DNA of 64,000 nucleotides. It comes from Devosia crocina (GTDB lineage Bacteria > Pseudomonadota > Alphaproteobacteria > Rhizobiales > Devosiaceae). The notes beneath the pieces are model-generated. The model made no database searches and had not been told where the DNA came from. It saw only the letters and a list, made by a program, of their open reading frames with translations. Below are positions 51,842 through 62,087 of this stretch, one piece after another. Position 1 is the stretch's first letter; every line of letters starts with the position of its first letter. Position numbers and translations under genes: made by a program. The stretch spans positions 124,001 to 188,000 of the forward strand of contig NZ_FPCK01000002.1 in the NCBI RefSeq assembly GCF_900116545.1. Direction: 5' to 3'.

Positions 51842-53326
51842 ATGGCTGAGATCGCGCGGCTCCACCCTGCCGAAGACAAGTCGTTTCGCGTTGCACCGCA
51901 CAATGTGGAGGCGGAGCAGGCGCTTTTAGGCGCTATACTGCTCAACAACGAAGCCTTCTACCGCGTATCGGATTTTCTCGAGCCCGAGCATTTTTATGAG
52001 CCCGTGCATCGGGACATCTACGATGTGACGAGCAAGATCATTCGCGCCGGCAAATCGGCGGATCCCACCACCATCAAAACCCACCTGCCCGATCAGCTGC
52101 TGCCGGAAATGACCATGGCGCAGTATCTGGCGCGGCTGGCTGCGGAAGCGACCACCGTGATCAATGCCGGCGACTATGGGCAGGCGATCTACGATCTCTC
52201 CATCCGCCGCAACCTGATCCTGGTGGGCGAAGAGATGGTTTCGGTCGCTTATGAGTCCGAGGTCGAAATGACCCCGACCAAGCAGATCGAAAAAGTCGAG
52301 GGCGAGCTTTTCCAGCTGGCCGAGAAGGGGCGCTACGATGGCGGCTTCCAGGCTTTCGGTTCGGCGCTCAATGCCTCGATCCGCATGGCGGGTGAAGCCT
52401 TTCAGCGCGATGGCGGGCTGTCCGGCATCGCTACGGCACTGCACGATCTCGATCGGCAGATGGGTGGTCTTCAGCGCTCGGACTTGATCGTGCTGGCAGG
52501 GCGTCCGGCCATGGGCAAGACCTCGCTCGTGACCAATATCGCTTATAATGTCGCCAAAGCCTGGCGCGGCGATGTGACGCCAGATGGACACAACAAGACG
52601 GTCGAGGGCGGGGTCGTTGGGTTCTTCAGCCTCGAAATGAGCTCCGAACAGCTCGCAACGCGTATTCTTGCAGAACAGGCGGAGATTTCGTCCTCGGACA
52701 TTCGCCGCGGTCGCATTCACGACAGCCAGTTTTCCAAACTGGTCGACGTCTCCAATGTCATGAGCAAGGTACCACTTTATATCGACGATACCGGCGGCAT
52801 TTCGGTGGCCCAGCTGGCGGCGCGCGCGCGGCGGCTCAAGCGCCAAAAGGGGCTCGACCTCCTGATCGTGGACTATTTGCAGCTGCTTTCAGGCTCCTCG
52901 AAAGCCTCGAGCCAGAACCGCGTGCAGGAGCTGACCGAAATCACGACGACGCTCAAGGCGCTGGCCAAGGAACTGGAATGTCCGGTGATCGCGCTGTCCC
53001 AGCTGTCGCGTCAGGTCGAGTCGCGGGACGACAAGCATCCGCAGCTGGCAGACTTGCGCGAATCGGGTTCTATCGAGCAGGACGCCGACGTGGTGCTTTT
53101 CGTTTATCGCGAGGAGTACTATCTCAAGAATAAGGAGCCCAAAGAGGGCACGCCCGAGCACATCGCCTGGCAGGGAGAAATGGAGCAGGTGCATGGCAAG
53201 GCGGAAGTCATCATCGCCAAGCAGCGCCACGGCCCTACCGGAACGGTGCAGCTCAGCTTCGAAGCGCAATTTACACGCTTCGGCAATCTCGCACGGGCAG
53301 ACTACCTGCCTGAACGCATGGAATAG
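51842..53326 (+). CDS. dnaB: Replicative DNA helicase DnaB
   Basis: A 494-aa hexameric helicase. The N-terminal DnaB domain (APHNVEAEQALLGAILLNNE) is followed by the RecA-like C-terminal domain with Walker A GRPAMGKTS (about 220-228), VVGFFSLEMSSEQLATRILA, Walker B LDLLIVDYLQLLSG, and DLRESGSIEQDADVVLFVYR near the end. No intein is seen. Monocistronic promoter in the 183-bp gap after the rplI terminator; alr follows after 2 bp, so the two are probably co-transcribed. Confidence 0.97.
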   Translation: MAEIARLHPAEDKSFRVAPHNVEAEQALLGAILLNNEAFYRVSDFLEPEHFYEPVHRDIYDVTSKIIRAGKSADPTTIKTHLPDQLLPEMTMAQYLARLAAEATTVINAGDYGQAIYDLSIRRNLILVGEEMVSVAYESEVEMTPTKQIEKVEGELFQLAEKGRYDGGFQAFGSALNASIRMAGEAFQRDGGLSGIATALHDLDRQMGGLQRSDLIVLAGRPAMGKTSLVTNIAYNVAKAWRGDVTPDGHNKTVEGGVVGFFSLEMSSEQLATRILAEQAEISSSDIRRGRIHDSQFSKLVDVSNVMSKVPLYIDDTGGISVAQLAARARRLKRQKGLDLLIVDYLQLLSGSSKASSQNRVQELTEITTTLKALAKELECPVIALSQLSRQVESRDDKHPQLADLRESGSIEQDADVVLFVYREEYYLKNKEPKEGTPEHIAWQGEMEQVHGKAEVIIAKQRHGPTGTVQLSFEAQFTRFGNLARADYLPERME

Positions 53327-53328
53327 GC

Positions 53329-54459
53329 ATGAAGCTGACATCTGGCCTTGGTGGCCAACTGACGATCGACCTCGGCGCTCTGGCGCGCAACTGGAGCGCC
53401 CTCGACAAGGTGAGCCAGGGCGCGCTGACGGCCGCCGTGGTGAAGGCTGACGCCTACGGAACGGGCATCGAAATGGCGTCCAAGGCGCTCCATGCCGCCG
53501 GCGCCCGGTTCTTTTTCGTGGCAACGCCCGATGAAGGCGTGGCGGTGCGCACCGCCCTGCCCGATGCCCATATCTTCGTGCTCAACGGGCTCTATCCGGG
53601 CGCAGCCAACCTCTATATCCGGCAGAACCTGATGCCGGTGCTCTCTTCGATGGAGATGCTCGAAGAGTGGCTCACCAAATGCGTCGAGCGCAACGAGGCT
53701 TATCCCAGCGCCTTTCATTTCGACACCGGCATGAACCGGCTCGGTTTCCGCCTCAATGAGGCGGTGGTGGTGCGCGAGCGGATCGGGCGGCTGGGCTATG
53801 CGCCGCAGATGGTGATGAGCCATCTCGCCTGCGCCGATATTCCCAATCACGAGAAGAATCGCACACAGCTGGCCCTGTTCAGCTCGGTGATGAACCAGTT
53901 CCCCGGCATTCCTGCTTCGCTCGCCAATTCGGCGGGTCTGATGACCGGGCGCGCCTACCACTTCCAGATGGTGCGGCCCGGCATCGCGCTTTATGGCGGA
54001 CGGGCCGTCGTTGGGCGCAAAAATCCGATGGCGCCGGTTGTGACGCTGCATGCGCCGGTGCTGCAGGTGCGCGAAGCACGGACAGGCGAAACGGTGGGCT
54101 ATGGCGCCTCCTACTCGCTCTCCCGCGACAGCCGATTGGCGGTGATCGGGCATGGCTATGCCGATGGCTTTCTCCGCTCGCTGTCCTCGACCAATTCGCG
54201 CCCCGGTGCCAAGGTCTTTCTCCATGGCAAGCTGTGCCCGGTCGTCGGTAAGATTTCGATGGATCAGAGCATCGTCGATATCACCGAGCTTGGCGCCAAC
54301 CTGCCGCGGCCGGGAGAAGGCGTGGAAGTGCTCGGGCCCAATGTGAGCCTTGACGAACAGGCCGACGCAGCGGGCACGATCGGCTATGAGCTGCTGACTT
54401 CGCTCAAGGGCCGGTATAACCGGGTCTATGTCGGCAATGGCTATATGCCAGGCGAATAG
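53329..54459 (+). CDS. alr: Alanine racemase
   Basis: A 376-aa PLP enzyme making D-alanine for peptidoglycan. The PLP lysine is Lys39 in AVVKADAYGTG. The second catalytic residue is the Tyr in TVGYGASYSLSRDS (about residue 258). Also conserved are FHFDTGMNRLG, MSHLACAD and GKISMDQSIVDIT. ATG 53329 lies 2 bp after the dnaB stop; the ribosome-binding site would be within the end of dnaB. Confidence 0.95.
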   Translation: MKLTSGLGGQLTIDLGALARNWSALDKVSQGALTAAVVKADAYGTGIEMASKALHAAGARFFFVATPDEGVAVRTALPDAHIFVLNGLYPGAANLYIRQNLMPVLSSMEMLEEWLTKCVERNEAYPSAFHFDTGMNRLGFRLNEAVVVRERIGRLGYAPQMVMSHLACADIPNHEKNRTQLALFSSVMNQFPGIPASLANSAGLMTGRAYHFQMVRPGIALYGGRAVVGRKNPMAPVVTLHAPVLQVREARTGETVGYGASYSLSRDSRLAVIGHGYADGFLRSLSSTNSRPGAKVFLHGKLCPVVGKISMDQSIVDITELGANLPRPGEGVEVLGPNVSLDEQADAAGTIGYELLTSLKGRYNRVYVGNGYMPGE

Positions 54460-54536
54460 GTTCTCTTTTTGTTCTTGCGCTGCCGATTGTGCCTTGTTAG
54501 CTTTGCCACGATTTTCCGGCGCAAGAGGCGAGTTGT

Positions 54537-55937
54537 TTGGCCAAGCAGAGATCGAACTTTGTCTGTCAATCCTGCGGCGCCGTTACGACGCGGTGGCAGG
54601 GCCGGTGCGATGCCTGCGGCGAGTGGAATTCCATAGTTGAGGAATTGGTCGATAGCGGGATCGGTGCGGGACCAAAGGCTGCCAAATCCGGTGGCCGCCC
54701 GACCAATCTCCTGCCGCTGGCCGGAGAAACCGAAAGCGCGGCCCGTGTCGTAACCGGCATCGCCGAGCTGGATCGGGTGACGGGCGGCGGCTTCGTCAAG
54801 GGATCGGCACTGCTGGTGGGCGGGGATCCGGGTATCGGCAAATCGACGCTGCTGCTGCAGTCGGCGGCAGCTCTGGCCAACCAGGGCAAGCGCGTCATCT
54901 ATGTTTCGGGCGAAGAAGCGGTGGCACAGGTGCGATTGCGCGCCCAGCGCCTGGGACTCGGGGAAGCCGGAGTGCTGCTGGCAGCCGAAACCAATGTCGA
55001 GATCATCCTCGCAACGCTTGAAAGTGGTCCGCCGCCCGATCTCGTGATCATCGATTCGATCCAGACGCTGTGGACCGACCGGGTGGAGAGCGCGCCGGGG
55101 ACGGTCACACAGGTGCGCACCTCGGCACAGGCGCTGACGCGATTGGCCAAGAAAACCGGGGCCGCGGTGGTACTGGTCGGGCATGTGACCAAGGATGGAC
55201 AAATCGCGGGGCCTCGCGTTGTCGAACACATGGTCGATGCGGTTCTCTATTTCGAGGGCGATTCGAGCCACACATTCCGCATTCTTCGCGGGGTGAAGAA
55301 TCGCTATGGCGCGACCGATGAAATCGGGGTCTTCGCCATGACCGAGCGCGGGCTGGAACAGGTCGCTAATCCGTCGGCATTGTTTTTGGATCAACGCGAC
55401 GAGGACGCGGCGGGCTCAGCGGTGTTTGCAGGAATGGAGGGCACGCGACCGCTGCTGATAGAAATCCAGGCGCTGGTGGCGCCCTCCCCGCTCGGCACGC
55501 CGCGACGGGCCGTGGTCGGTTGGGATTCTTCGCGCCTCTCGATGGTGCTCGCCGTGCTCGAAACGCGCTGCGGGGTGCGGATCGGGGCCAATGACATCTA
55601 TCTCAATGTTGCCGGCGGCCTCAAGATTACGGAACCGGCGGCCGACCTTGCCGTGGCGGCGGCGCTGATTTCGTCTTTGACAGGGGCGCCCTTGCCCAAG
55701 GAAGCGGTTTATTTTGGAGAAATTTCGCTGGCCGGCGGCGTGCGGCCGGTGGCCCATTCGGGATTGCGCCTGCGCGAAGCGCAGAAGCTCGGCTTTCAAT
55801 CGGTGATGACCGGACGGGTCAATTCGGTCGACAAGACCTCGGGCTTCGACATTTCTGAATTTTCCCAGCTTTCCGAAATGGTGGGCCGAATAGCGGCCAA
55901 TGGCAAGAAGCCGGTGGCGGAGCCGGAAGGATGGTGA
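54537..55937 (+). CDS. radA: DNA repair protein RadA
   Basis: A 466-aa RecA-like branch-migration protein. N-terminal zinc finger Cys10, Cys13, Cys24, Cys27 (FVCQSCG and GRCDACGEW), Walker A GGDPGIGKST near residue 95, the RadA motif KNRYG (usual KNRFG) near 254, and a C-terminal Lon-like domain (YLNVAGGLKITEPAADLAVA). TTG 54537 is the start: it gives the family N-terminus MAKQRSNFVC, and AGAGGCGAG precedes it at proper distance. It lies 77 bp after alr. Confidence 0.95.
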   Translation: MAKQRSNFVCQSCGAVTTRWQGRCDACGEWNSIVEELVDSGIGAGPKAAKSGGRPTNLLPLAGETESAARVVTGIAELDRVTGGGFVKGSALLVGGDPGIGKSTLLLQSAAALANQGKRVIYVSGEEAVAQVRLRAQRLGLGEAGVLLAAETNVEIILATLESGPPPDLVIIDSIQTLWTDRVESAPGTVTQVRTSAQALTRLAKKTGAAVVLVGHVTKDGQIAGPRVVEHMVDAVLYFEGDSSHTFRILRGVKNRYGATDEIGVFAMTERGLEQVANPSALFLDQRDEDAAGSAVFAGMEGTRPLLIEIQALVAPSPLGTPRRAVVGWDSSRLSMVLAVLETRCGVRIGANDIYLNVAGGLKITEPAADLAVAAALISSLTGAPLPKEAVYFGEISLAGGVRPVAHSGLRLREAQKLGFQSVMTGRVNSVDKTSGFDISEFSQLSEMVGRIAANGKKPVAEPEGW

Positions 55938-56053
55938 GTTAACAAACTCTAAAAGTTCACCGCCGAGCGCCGCCGCGGCCTTGGCAGGGGCGATCAAAGC
56001 CGCTAATGGTCGCGGCAACGGGCCCGGGCGGCCAGCGGAGACAGGCGAAACAT

Positions 56054-56701
56054 ATGCTGACAGCGTTTGACGTTGGTGTGGGCGTGCTGGTGTTGATCTC
56101 GGCGATTCTGGCGACTGCCAGAGGCCTGACGCGCGAGGTGCTGTCGCTGGCGACATGGGCGGGTTCGGCGGCCATCGCCATCTACATGTATCTCTATCAT
56201 CCCGACATTGCGCAGCAATATATCGCTGAAGAGATTGTCGCCAACATCGCAACCGTTGTCGTCAGCTTCATCGTTTCGCTAATCGTGCTGCATCTTCTGA
56301 CCATGCGCATCGCCGATTTTGTCGTGGATAGCCGCATCGGGCCGATCGACCGGACGCTGGGCTTCGTGTTCGGCGTGCTGCGCGGGGTTCTGATCGCCAT
56401 TGTCATCACCATTTTCGGGGTGTGGCTCCTGGGCACGAACTTGCCTGAATGGGCGCGCAACTCACAGTCGCTCCCCTACTTGCAGAATATGGGCTCGACG
56501 CTTATCTCCATGCTGCCCGAAGGGCTTGAGCAGCAGGTCAACGATATTCTGCGCGGCGGTGGCGCCGATCTGACCGCCGACCCCGAGGCGCCGGCTGCCC
56601 CGCTCGACAACGCACCGGCACCGGGCACACCGGTCGACCCCACGATCGATGGAACCGTGGATCCGACAGAAGCACCGGTGGATGGGGAAACCCAGATCTG
56701 A
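56054..56701 (+). CDS. cvpA: CvpA family membrane protein
   Basis: A 215-aa protein with four hydrophobic helices (FDVGVGVLVLISAILATARG, then SLATWAGSAAIAIYMYLY, TVVVSFIVSLIVLHLLTM and VFGVLRGVLIAIVITIFGVW) and the conserved RIGPIDRTLGFVFGVLRG segment. The C-terminal tail of about 60 residues is Pro/Asp/Ala-rich and probably disordered. The family is linked to colicin V production and envelope maintenance in E. coli; the molecular role is unclear. As in E. coli it lies directly upstream of purF. ATG 56054 is the start that keeps the first helix at the N-terminus. Confidence 0.9.
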   Translation: MLTAFDVGVGVLVLISAILATARGLTREVLSLATWAGSAAIAIYMYLYHPDIAQQYIAEEIVANIATVVVSFIVSLIVLHLLTMRIADFVVDSRIGPIDRTLGFVFGVLRGVLIAIVITIFGVWLLGTNLPEWARNSQSLPYLQNMGSTLISMLPEGLEQQVNDILRGGGADLTADPEAPAAPLDNAPAPGTPVDPTIDGTVDPTEAPVDGETQI

Positions 56702-56855
56702 TGCGGAGCGGGTGTACGCACCCGCTTCAGGCCTGACGCCCGATTTCGTCATTGGTCGGTGGCCGCAAAATGCGCTAATGGCGTGCATTCAAGAAACCGG
56801 CCCAGCCGGCGCTGACCTATCGGGGCCAGCGAACCCTAGTTCATGGAGAGCCCCC

Positions 56856-58346
56856 GTGACCCACAGGAACGACGACGATTTCGATCTTGAAGGCGACACG
56901 CTGCATGAAGAGTGCGGCGTGTTTGGCATTTTGGGGCATAGTGATGCTTCCACATTAACTGCGCTGGGCCTGCATGCGCTGCAGCATCGCGGCCAGGAAG
57001 CGGCCGGGATCGTCAGTTTCGATGGCCGCCAGTTCTATCAGGAAAAGCGCATGGGCCTGGTGGGGGACCATTATACCGACCCTGCCCTTCTCGCCAGACT
57101 GCCGGGCGATATGGCCATCGGGCACACGCGCTATTCGACAACCGGCGAAGTGGCCCTGCGCAATGTGCAGCCGCTTTTCGCCGAACTTGAAGCGGGCGGC
57201 ATCGCCATCGCGCATAATGGCAATTTCACCAATGGCCTAACCCTGCGCAAGCAGATCATCGCCACGGGCGCCATTTGCCAATCCACATCTGACAGCGAGG
57301 TGGTGTTGCACCTCATCGCCCGTTCGCGCCACTCTTCGACCACCGATCGCTTCATCGACGCCATCCGGCAGATGGAAGGTGGCTATGCCATGTTGGCGCT
57401 GACGCGCACCAAGCTGATCGCCGCGCGCGATCCGGTGGGCATCCGGCCGTTGGTCATGGGTGAACTGGACGGCAAGCCGATCTTCTGCTCGGAAACGTGT
57501 GCGCTCGACATCATCGGTGCCAAATATATCCGCGATGTGGAAAACGGCGAAGTGATCATCTGCGAGATCCAGCCGGACGGTTCGATCTCGATCGAAGAGC
57601 GAAAGCCCGCCCGCAAAGTGCCGGAGCGGCCGTGCCTGTTTGAATATGTCTATTTCGCCCGCCCCGATTCCATGGTTTCCGGCCGCAGCGTCTACAAGGC
57701 ACGCAAGCAGATGGGCATCAACCTAGCCCAGGAGGCACCGGTTGAGGCCGATGTGGTGGTGCCCGTGCCCGATGGTGGCACGCCGGCGGCCATCGGCTAT
57801 GCACAGCAGAGCGGCATCCCCTTCGAGCTCGGCATCATCCGCAACCACTATGTGGGCCGCACCTTTATCGAGCCGACTCAGCAGATCCGCGCCTTTGGCG
57901 TGCGCCTCAAGCACTCGGCCAATCGCGCCGAGATCGCCGGCAAGCGCGTGGTGCTGATCGACGATTCGATCGTGCGCGGCACGACCTCGGTCAAGATCGT
58001 GCAGATGATCCGCGATGCCGGAGCCACGGAAGTGCATATCCGCGTTGCGAGCCCGATGATTTTCCATTCGGACTATTATGGCATCGACACGCCCGATCCG
58101 GACAAGCTGCTGGCCAATCAGTATCACGACATCGAGGCGATGTGCCGCTATATCGGCGCCGACTCGCTGGCATTCCTGTCGATCGACGGGCTGTACCAGG
58201 CCGTGGGTGGGGAAAAACGCAACGCCGCAGAGCCGCAATTTACCGACCATTATTTCACCGGCGATTATCCCACGATCCTGACCGACCTCAACGGTCACTC
58301 ATCCAATGGTCCCAAGCAGGTGTCGCTGCTCAAGGAAGCGGGTTAA
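56856..58346 (+). CDS. purF: Amidophosphoribosyltransferase
   Basis: A 496-aa enzyme of the first committed purine step, converting PRPP and glutamine to phosphoribosylamine. A propeptide of 19 residues precedes the nucleophile Cys20 (HEECGVFGI), which becomes the N-terminus of the mature class II glutaminase. Also seen are LHALQHRGQEAAGI, HNGNFTNG, and the PRPP loop VVLIDDSIVRGTTS. GTG 56856 is chosen because GGAG lies 7 bp upstream and the propeptide length is normal; the frame is open upstream without support. Shares one base with the next gene's start (TAATG). Confidence 0.95.
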   Translation: MTHRNDDDFDLEGDTLHEECGVFGILGHSDASTLTALGLHALQHRGQEAAGIVSFDGRQFYQEKRMGLVGDHYTDPALLARLPGDMAIGHTRYSTTGEVALRNVQPLFAELEAGGIAIAHNGNFTNGLTLRKQIIATGAICQSTSDSEVVLHLIARSRHSSTTDRFIDAIRQMEGGYAMLALTRTKLIAARDPVGIRPLVMGELDGKPIFCSETCALDIIGAKYIRDVENGEVIICEIQPDGSISIEERKPARKVPERPCLFEYVYFARPDSMVSGRSVYKARKQMGINLAQEAPVEADVVVPVPDGGTPAAIGYAQQSGIPFELGIIRNHYVGRTFIEPTQQIRAFGVRLKHSANRAEIAGKRVVLIDDSIVRGTTSVKIVQMIRDAGATEVHIRVASPMIFHSDYYGIDTPDPDKLLANQYHDIEAMCRYIGADSLAFLSIDGLYQAVGGEKRNAAEPQFTDHYFTGDYPTILTDLNGHSSNGPKQVSLLKEAG

Positions 58347-59080
58347 TGACTGAACATACGGACCTGACCGGCAAGGTCGTGCTGGTCACCGGGGCATCGC
58401 GGGGTATCGGCTATGCCGCGGCCCTCGAGGCGGCGCGTCGCGGAGCCCATGTCGTGGCTGTGGCGCGTACGGTGGGCGGGCTCGAAGAGCTCGACGACGC
58501 CATCCAGGAAGCGGACGGCTCGTCCACGCTCGTGCCGTTCGACCTGCGCGATGGCGATGCCATCGACCGGCTGGGCGCAGCGATCTTCGAGCGCTGGGGA
58601 CATCTCGATGGCCTTGTGGCCAATGCGGGCATGCTGGGCACGCTAAGCCCGGTGCCGCATCTGAAACCCGATGAGTTCGATAAGGTCATGGCAATCAACG
58701 TGACGGCCAATTTTCGGCTGTTGCGCTCGCTCGATCTGTTGCTGCGTCAATCCGAAGCGGGACGCGCAGTGTTCGTGTCCTCCGGGGCGGCGCGTTCGGC
58801 AAAGCCTTTCTGGGGCCTTTATGCGGCCAGCAAGGCGGCGCTCGATGCTCTGGTGAAATCCTATGCCGGGGAAATGAGCACGACCAATGTGAAGACCAAT
58901 GTCTTCTATCCCGGTGTGGTGCGAACCGCGATGCGGGCCAAGGCCATGCCCGGCGAAGATCCGGAAACGCTGCCGACCCCGGCCGATATCGCACCCAAGC
59001 TCGTCGATCTTCTCAGCCCCACGCTGACGGAAAACGGACGGCTTTTCGACGTTACCAAGGGTGTATTCGAGGACCTTTGA
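58346..59080 (+). CDS. SDR family oxidoreductase
   Basis: A 244-aa short-chain dehydrogenase: nucleotide motif VTGASRGIGYAAALEAARRG, NAGML at the NAG site, catalytic Ser in VFVSSGAARSAKPF, and Tyr/Lys in YAASKAAL. VKTNVFYPGVVRTAMRAKAM resembles cytosolic YciK-like proteins. The Arg in GARGAH suggests NADP preference. The substrate is unknown. It starts at the purF stop (TAATG), so it is translationally coupled to purF, and a terminator follows. Coupling to purine synthesis need not mean a common pathway; the cvpA-purF-SDR order recurs in related genomes as far as I recall. Confidence 0.88.
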   Translation: MTEHTDLTGKVVLVTGASRGIGYAAALEAARRGAHVVAVARTVGGLEELDDAIQEADGSSTLVPFDLRDGDAIDRLGAAIFERWGHLDGLVANAGMLGTLSPVPHLKPDEFDKVMAINVTANFRLLRSLDLLLRQSEAGRAVFVSSGAARSAKPFWGLYAASKAALDALVKSYAGEMSTTNVKTNVFYPGVVRTAMRAKAMPGEDPETLPTPADIAPKLVDLLSPTLTENGRLFDVTKGVFEDL

Positions 59081-59102
59081 GGTCTCTCATGCGTTTACAC
59101 CA

Positions 59103-59128
59103 AAAGGCCCGGATCGCTCCGGGCCTTT
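59103..59128. terminator. Bidirectional rho-independent terminator
   Basis: An 11-bp perfect stem AAAGGCCCGGA/TCCGGGCCTTT with loop TCGC. T-runs on both strands suit the convergent SDR gene and the CorC-type gene that ends at 59132. Confidence 0.9.
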
Positions 59129-59131
59129 GCT

Positions 59132-60427
59132 TTATGCGCCTTCGCTCGGCTGAAGCGGCACGAGCAACACCTTGTCGATGCGGTGCCCATCAAGATCGAC
59201 CACCTCGATGCGCCAGTTGTCGCGCTCGAAGGCCTCACCGGTCTTGGGCAGGTGATTGAGGGCGGCCAGGATGTAGCCGGCCACGGTTTCGTAGCGCGCG
59301 TCCTTGGGCACGCTGATCTTGAAGCGCTCGGCGAAATCATCGACCGGCATCCAGCCGGCCACAAGCCAGGAGCCATCATGGCGCTCGACCAGGGCAGGAT
59401 CATCGCCCGGCTCTTCGTTGTAGATGCCGGTGATCACCTCGAGCACGTCGCCGAAGGTGACGATGCCTTCGAAGTGTCCGTATTCGTCGACGACCAGCAC
59501 CATCTTGACGCTCGACTGGTAGATTGCCTGCACCACGTCGAAGGCATCGGCGTGTTCCATCACGACCGGGAGCGGCTTGACCAGCTTGCGCAGGTCAGGT
59601 TGCTGGCCAGTGGCAAGAGCGGGAAGCAGATCGGCGAGGGCAAGGACGCCGAGAATGGAGTCGGCATCGCCCTCCTGCACCAGAACCTGAGAGTGGGAAC
59701 TGGCAAGGATGGTCTTGAGACTGTCCTCGAAACTGTCTTCGACATCGACCAGAACCACATCGAGACGCGGGGTCATAAGGCCGCGGGCGGAGCGATCGGC
59801 AAGGCGCATGACGCCCGAGATCATCGAGTGCTCCTCGGTCTCGAGAACGCCGGCAGAGGTCGCCTCGGCGATGATCGTACGCACCTCTTCCTCGGTCACC
59901 GATTCCTCGGCCTGCCCGCTCTGCCCCAGAAGGCGCAGCACGAACTTGCCCGAGATATCGAGAATGAAGACGATTGGCGTGCCGATCAGGGCAAGGATCG
60001 ACATGGGGCCAGCAACCCGGGAGGCAACCGCCTCGGGGCTGCGCAGAGCGATCTGCTTGGGCACGAGCTCGCCCAGGATAAGCGAGCCATAGGTGATGAG
60101 GACCACCACAAGGCCGACGCCGCCGATATCGGCGATGTTGGCGGGCACGCCGACTTGTTTGAGCCATTCGGTCAGGCGCAAGCCGAGCGTTGCGCCCGAG
60201 AAGGCGCCCGACAAAATACCGACAAGGGTGATGCCGATCTGGACGGAGGAGAGGAACCTGCCGGGGTCCTCGGCCAGTTTGATGGCGGTGGCAGCCCCCT
60301 GATTGCCTTGGTCGGCCATGACTTTCAAGCGAGCGGGGCGGGCTGAGACGACGGCCAGTTCGGACATGGCCAGAGCGCCGTTCACGAAAAACAGAACGAC
60401 GACGATAAGGATCTCTTGGAGCAACAA
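59132..60427 (-). CDS. CNNM/HlyC-CorC family transporter-like protein
   Basis: About 430 aa. An N-terminal DUF21 (CNNM) membrane domain with four helices (ILIVVVLFFVNGALAMSELA, then VGILSGAFSGATLGLRLTEW, then GLVVVLITYGSLILGELVPK) is followed by two CBS domains (MTPRLDVVLVDVED region and VVDEYGHFEGIVTFGDVLEV) and the C-terminal CorC_HlyC domain. The family is connected to Mg2+/Co2+ handling and hemolysin-like phenotypes; transport has been shown for some CNNM members. The start is unresolved: in-frame TTG codons at 60454, 60427 and 60424 have no good Shine-Dalgarno, and the first ATG would cut the first helix. Likely a single-gene unit. Confidence 0.85.
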   Translation of the reverse strand: MLLQEILIVVVLFFVNGALAMSELAVVSARPARLKVMADQGNQGAATAIKLAEDPGRFLSSVQIGITLVGILSGAFSGATLGLRLTEWLKQVGVPANIADIGGVGLVVVLITYGSLILGELVPKQIALRSPEAVASRVAGPMSILALIGTPIVFILDISGKFVLRLLGQSGQAEESVTEEEVRTIIAEATSAGVLETEEHSMISGVMRLADRSARGLMTPRLDVVLVDVEDSFEDSLKTILASSHSQVLVQEGDADSILGVLALADLLPALATGQQPDLRKLVKPLPVVMEHADAFDVVQAIYQSSVKMVLVVDEYGHFEGIVTFGDVLEVITGIYNEEPGDDPALVERHDGSWLVAGWMPVDDFAERFKISVPKDARYETVAGYILAALNHLPKTGEAFERDNWRIEVVDLDGHRIDKVLLVPLQPSEGA

Positions 60428-60615
60428 AGTGCAATGTTGACACGCCGCGACCAATGGCGGGGTGCTACGACCCGCGCACTATACGGCAGCTCGAGAGATT
60501 GTGAAGTGGGCCCAGCTGCGAATAAATCGCTCCTCCCCCTCTTGAACTGGGAAGAAGCGAGACGGGTCAGGGGATTGCGCCAGGCGCAATCGCCCGGCGC
60601 GAACGGGACTGGCGC

Positions 60616-62067
60616 TCAGTCCTTCTTGTCGGCGTAGGGATTTTTGCCGCCGCGCAGCCACAGGCGGATAGGCGTGCCGGTCATGTCGAAGGCTTCGCGC
60701 AGGCCATTGATCAGGTAGCGCTGATAGGATGCCGGCACCACATCAGGGCGGGACGCGAAGACGATGAAGCTCGGCGGACGCGTCTTGGCCTGGGTCATGT
60801 AGCGCATCTTGAGCCGGCGGCCGGACACGGCCGGAGGCGGATGGCTCTCGATCATCCCGGCGAGCCAGCGATTGAGGCGAGAGGTCGAGACGTGGGCGTT
60901 CCATGTGCGCTCGACTTCAAAGATCGCATCCATGAGCCGGTCGATATTGCGGCCGGTCAGCCCGGAAAGGGTGACGAGCGGAATGCCGCGCAGCTGCGGC
61001 AGGAGGCGCTCGCAGGCTTCGCGCAGTTCGCTCAGCGTCTTGTTCTTGTCCTCGATCAGGTCCCACTTGTTGAGTGCGATGACCATGGCCCGGCCTTCGC
61101 GCTCCACAAGATCGGCAAGCGCCAGATCCTGCTTTTCGAACGGAATGGTGGCGTCGAGCATGAGCACGACAACCTCGGCATATTGGATCGAGCGAAGGCT
61201 ATCGCCAACTGCGAGCTTTTCGAGCTTTTCGGTAACGCGGGAGCGGCGGCGAATACCGGCCGTATCGACCAGATTGATGGTCCGGCCTTCCCACTCCCAG
61301 GGAACGAGAATGGAATCGCGCGTGATGCCGGCTTCGGGTCCGACCAAAACGCGGTCCTCGCCCACCATACGGTTGACCAGGGTCGACTTGCCCGCATTCG
61401 GGCGGCCGACGATGGCGACGTTGAGATAGCGCTTGGGGTTCCAGCGCAGCGTTGCCTCTTCGCCCTCGCCTTCGAGCATATCGGGGGTGATATCGACATC
61501 GACCTCGGGCAATTGGTCGAGATCATCCACATGCTCGCCCTCGGCGGCGGCTTCGGCCTGCTTGGCTTCGGCCTTGTCGATGGCGGCGGAAACGATGGAG
61601 TAAAGCTCAGACAGGCCCAGACCGTGTTCGGCCGAAAGCGGAATGGGTTCGCCGAAGCCGAGCTTGAAGGCTTCGACCAGCCCCGCTTCGGCAGAGCTGC
61701 TTTCGGCCTTGTTGCCGACCAGGTGCACGTCCTTGCCGGCTTTGCGCAGCACCTGGGCGAAACGCTGATCGAGCGGCACGACGCCGGCGCGGGCATCGAT
61801 CATGAACAGGATCACGTCGGCTTCGCGGATCGCCAGCTCCGTCTGCTGGCGCATGCGATCCTCGAGCGAGCCGTCCTTGACGTCCTCGTAGCCTGCCGTA
61901 TCGAGCACGCGGAAACTGAGATCGGCGATGCGCCCCTCGGCCTCGCGTCGGTCCCGCGTGACGCCGGGCGTATCGTCGACAAGAGCGATCTTGCGGCCGA
62001 CGAGACGATTGAAAAGGGTCGACTTGCCGACGTTAGGGCGACCGACAATGGCTACGGTGACCGTCAT
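60616..62067 (-). CDS. der: Ribosome biogenesis GTPase Der
   Basis: A 483-aa protein with two consecutive GTPase domains and a KH-like C-terminus. First G1 [15 protein letters not shown]3 DTAGYED; second G1 [14 protein letters not shown] (about residue 216), G3 DTAGIRRRS, and NKWD G4. Der acts in 50S subunit maturation. Acidic linker ([18 protein letters not shown]) between the two GTPase domains. It follows the YfgM-like gene by 20 bp, the same pairing as yfgM-bamB-der in E. coli, but without bamB. Confidence 0.96.
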   Translation of the reverse strand: MTVTVAIVGRPNVGKSTLFNRLVGRKIALVDDTPGVTRDRREAEGRIADLSFRVLDTAGYEDVKDGSLEDRMRQQTELAIREADVILFMIDARAGVVPLDQRFAQVLRKAGKDVHLVGNKAESSSAEAGLVEAFKLGFGEPIPLSAEHGLGLSELYSIVSAAIDKAEAKQAEAAAEGEHVDDLDQLPEVDVDITPDMLEGEGEEATLRWNPKRYLNVAIVGRPNAGKSTLVNRMVGEDRVLVGPEAGITRDSILVPWEWEGRTINLVDTAGIRRRSRVTEKLEKLAVGDSLRSIQYAEVVVLMLDATIPFEKQDLALADLVEREGRAMVIALNKWDLIEDKNKTLSELREACERLLPQLRGIPLVTLSGLTGRNIDRLMDAIFEVERTWNAHVSTSRLNRWLAGMIESHPPPAVSGRRLKMRYMTQAKTRPPSFIVFASRPDVVPASYQRYLINGLREAFDMTGTPIRLWLRGGKNPYADKKD

Positions 62068-62087
62068 GGCCGCTCCTTTTGGGGTGC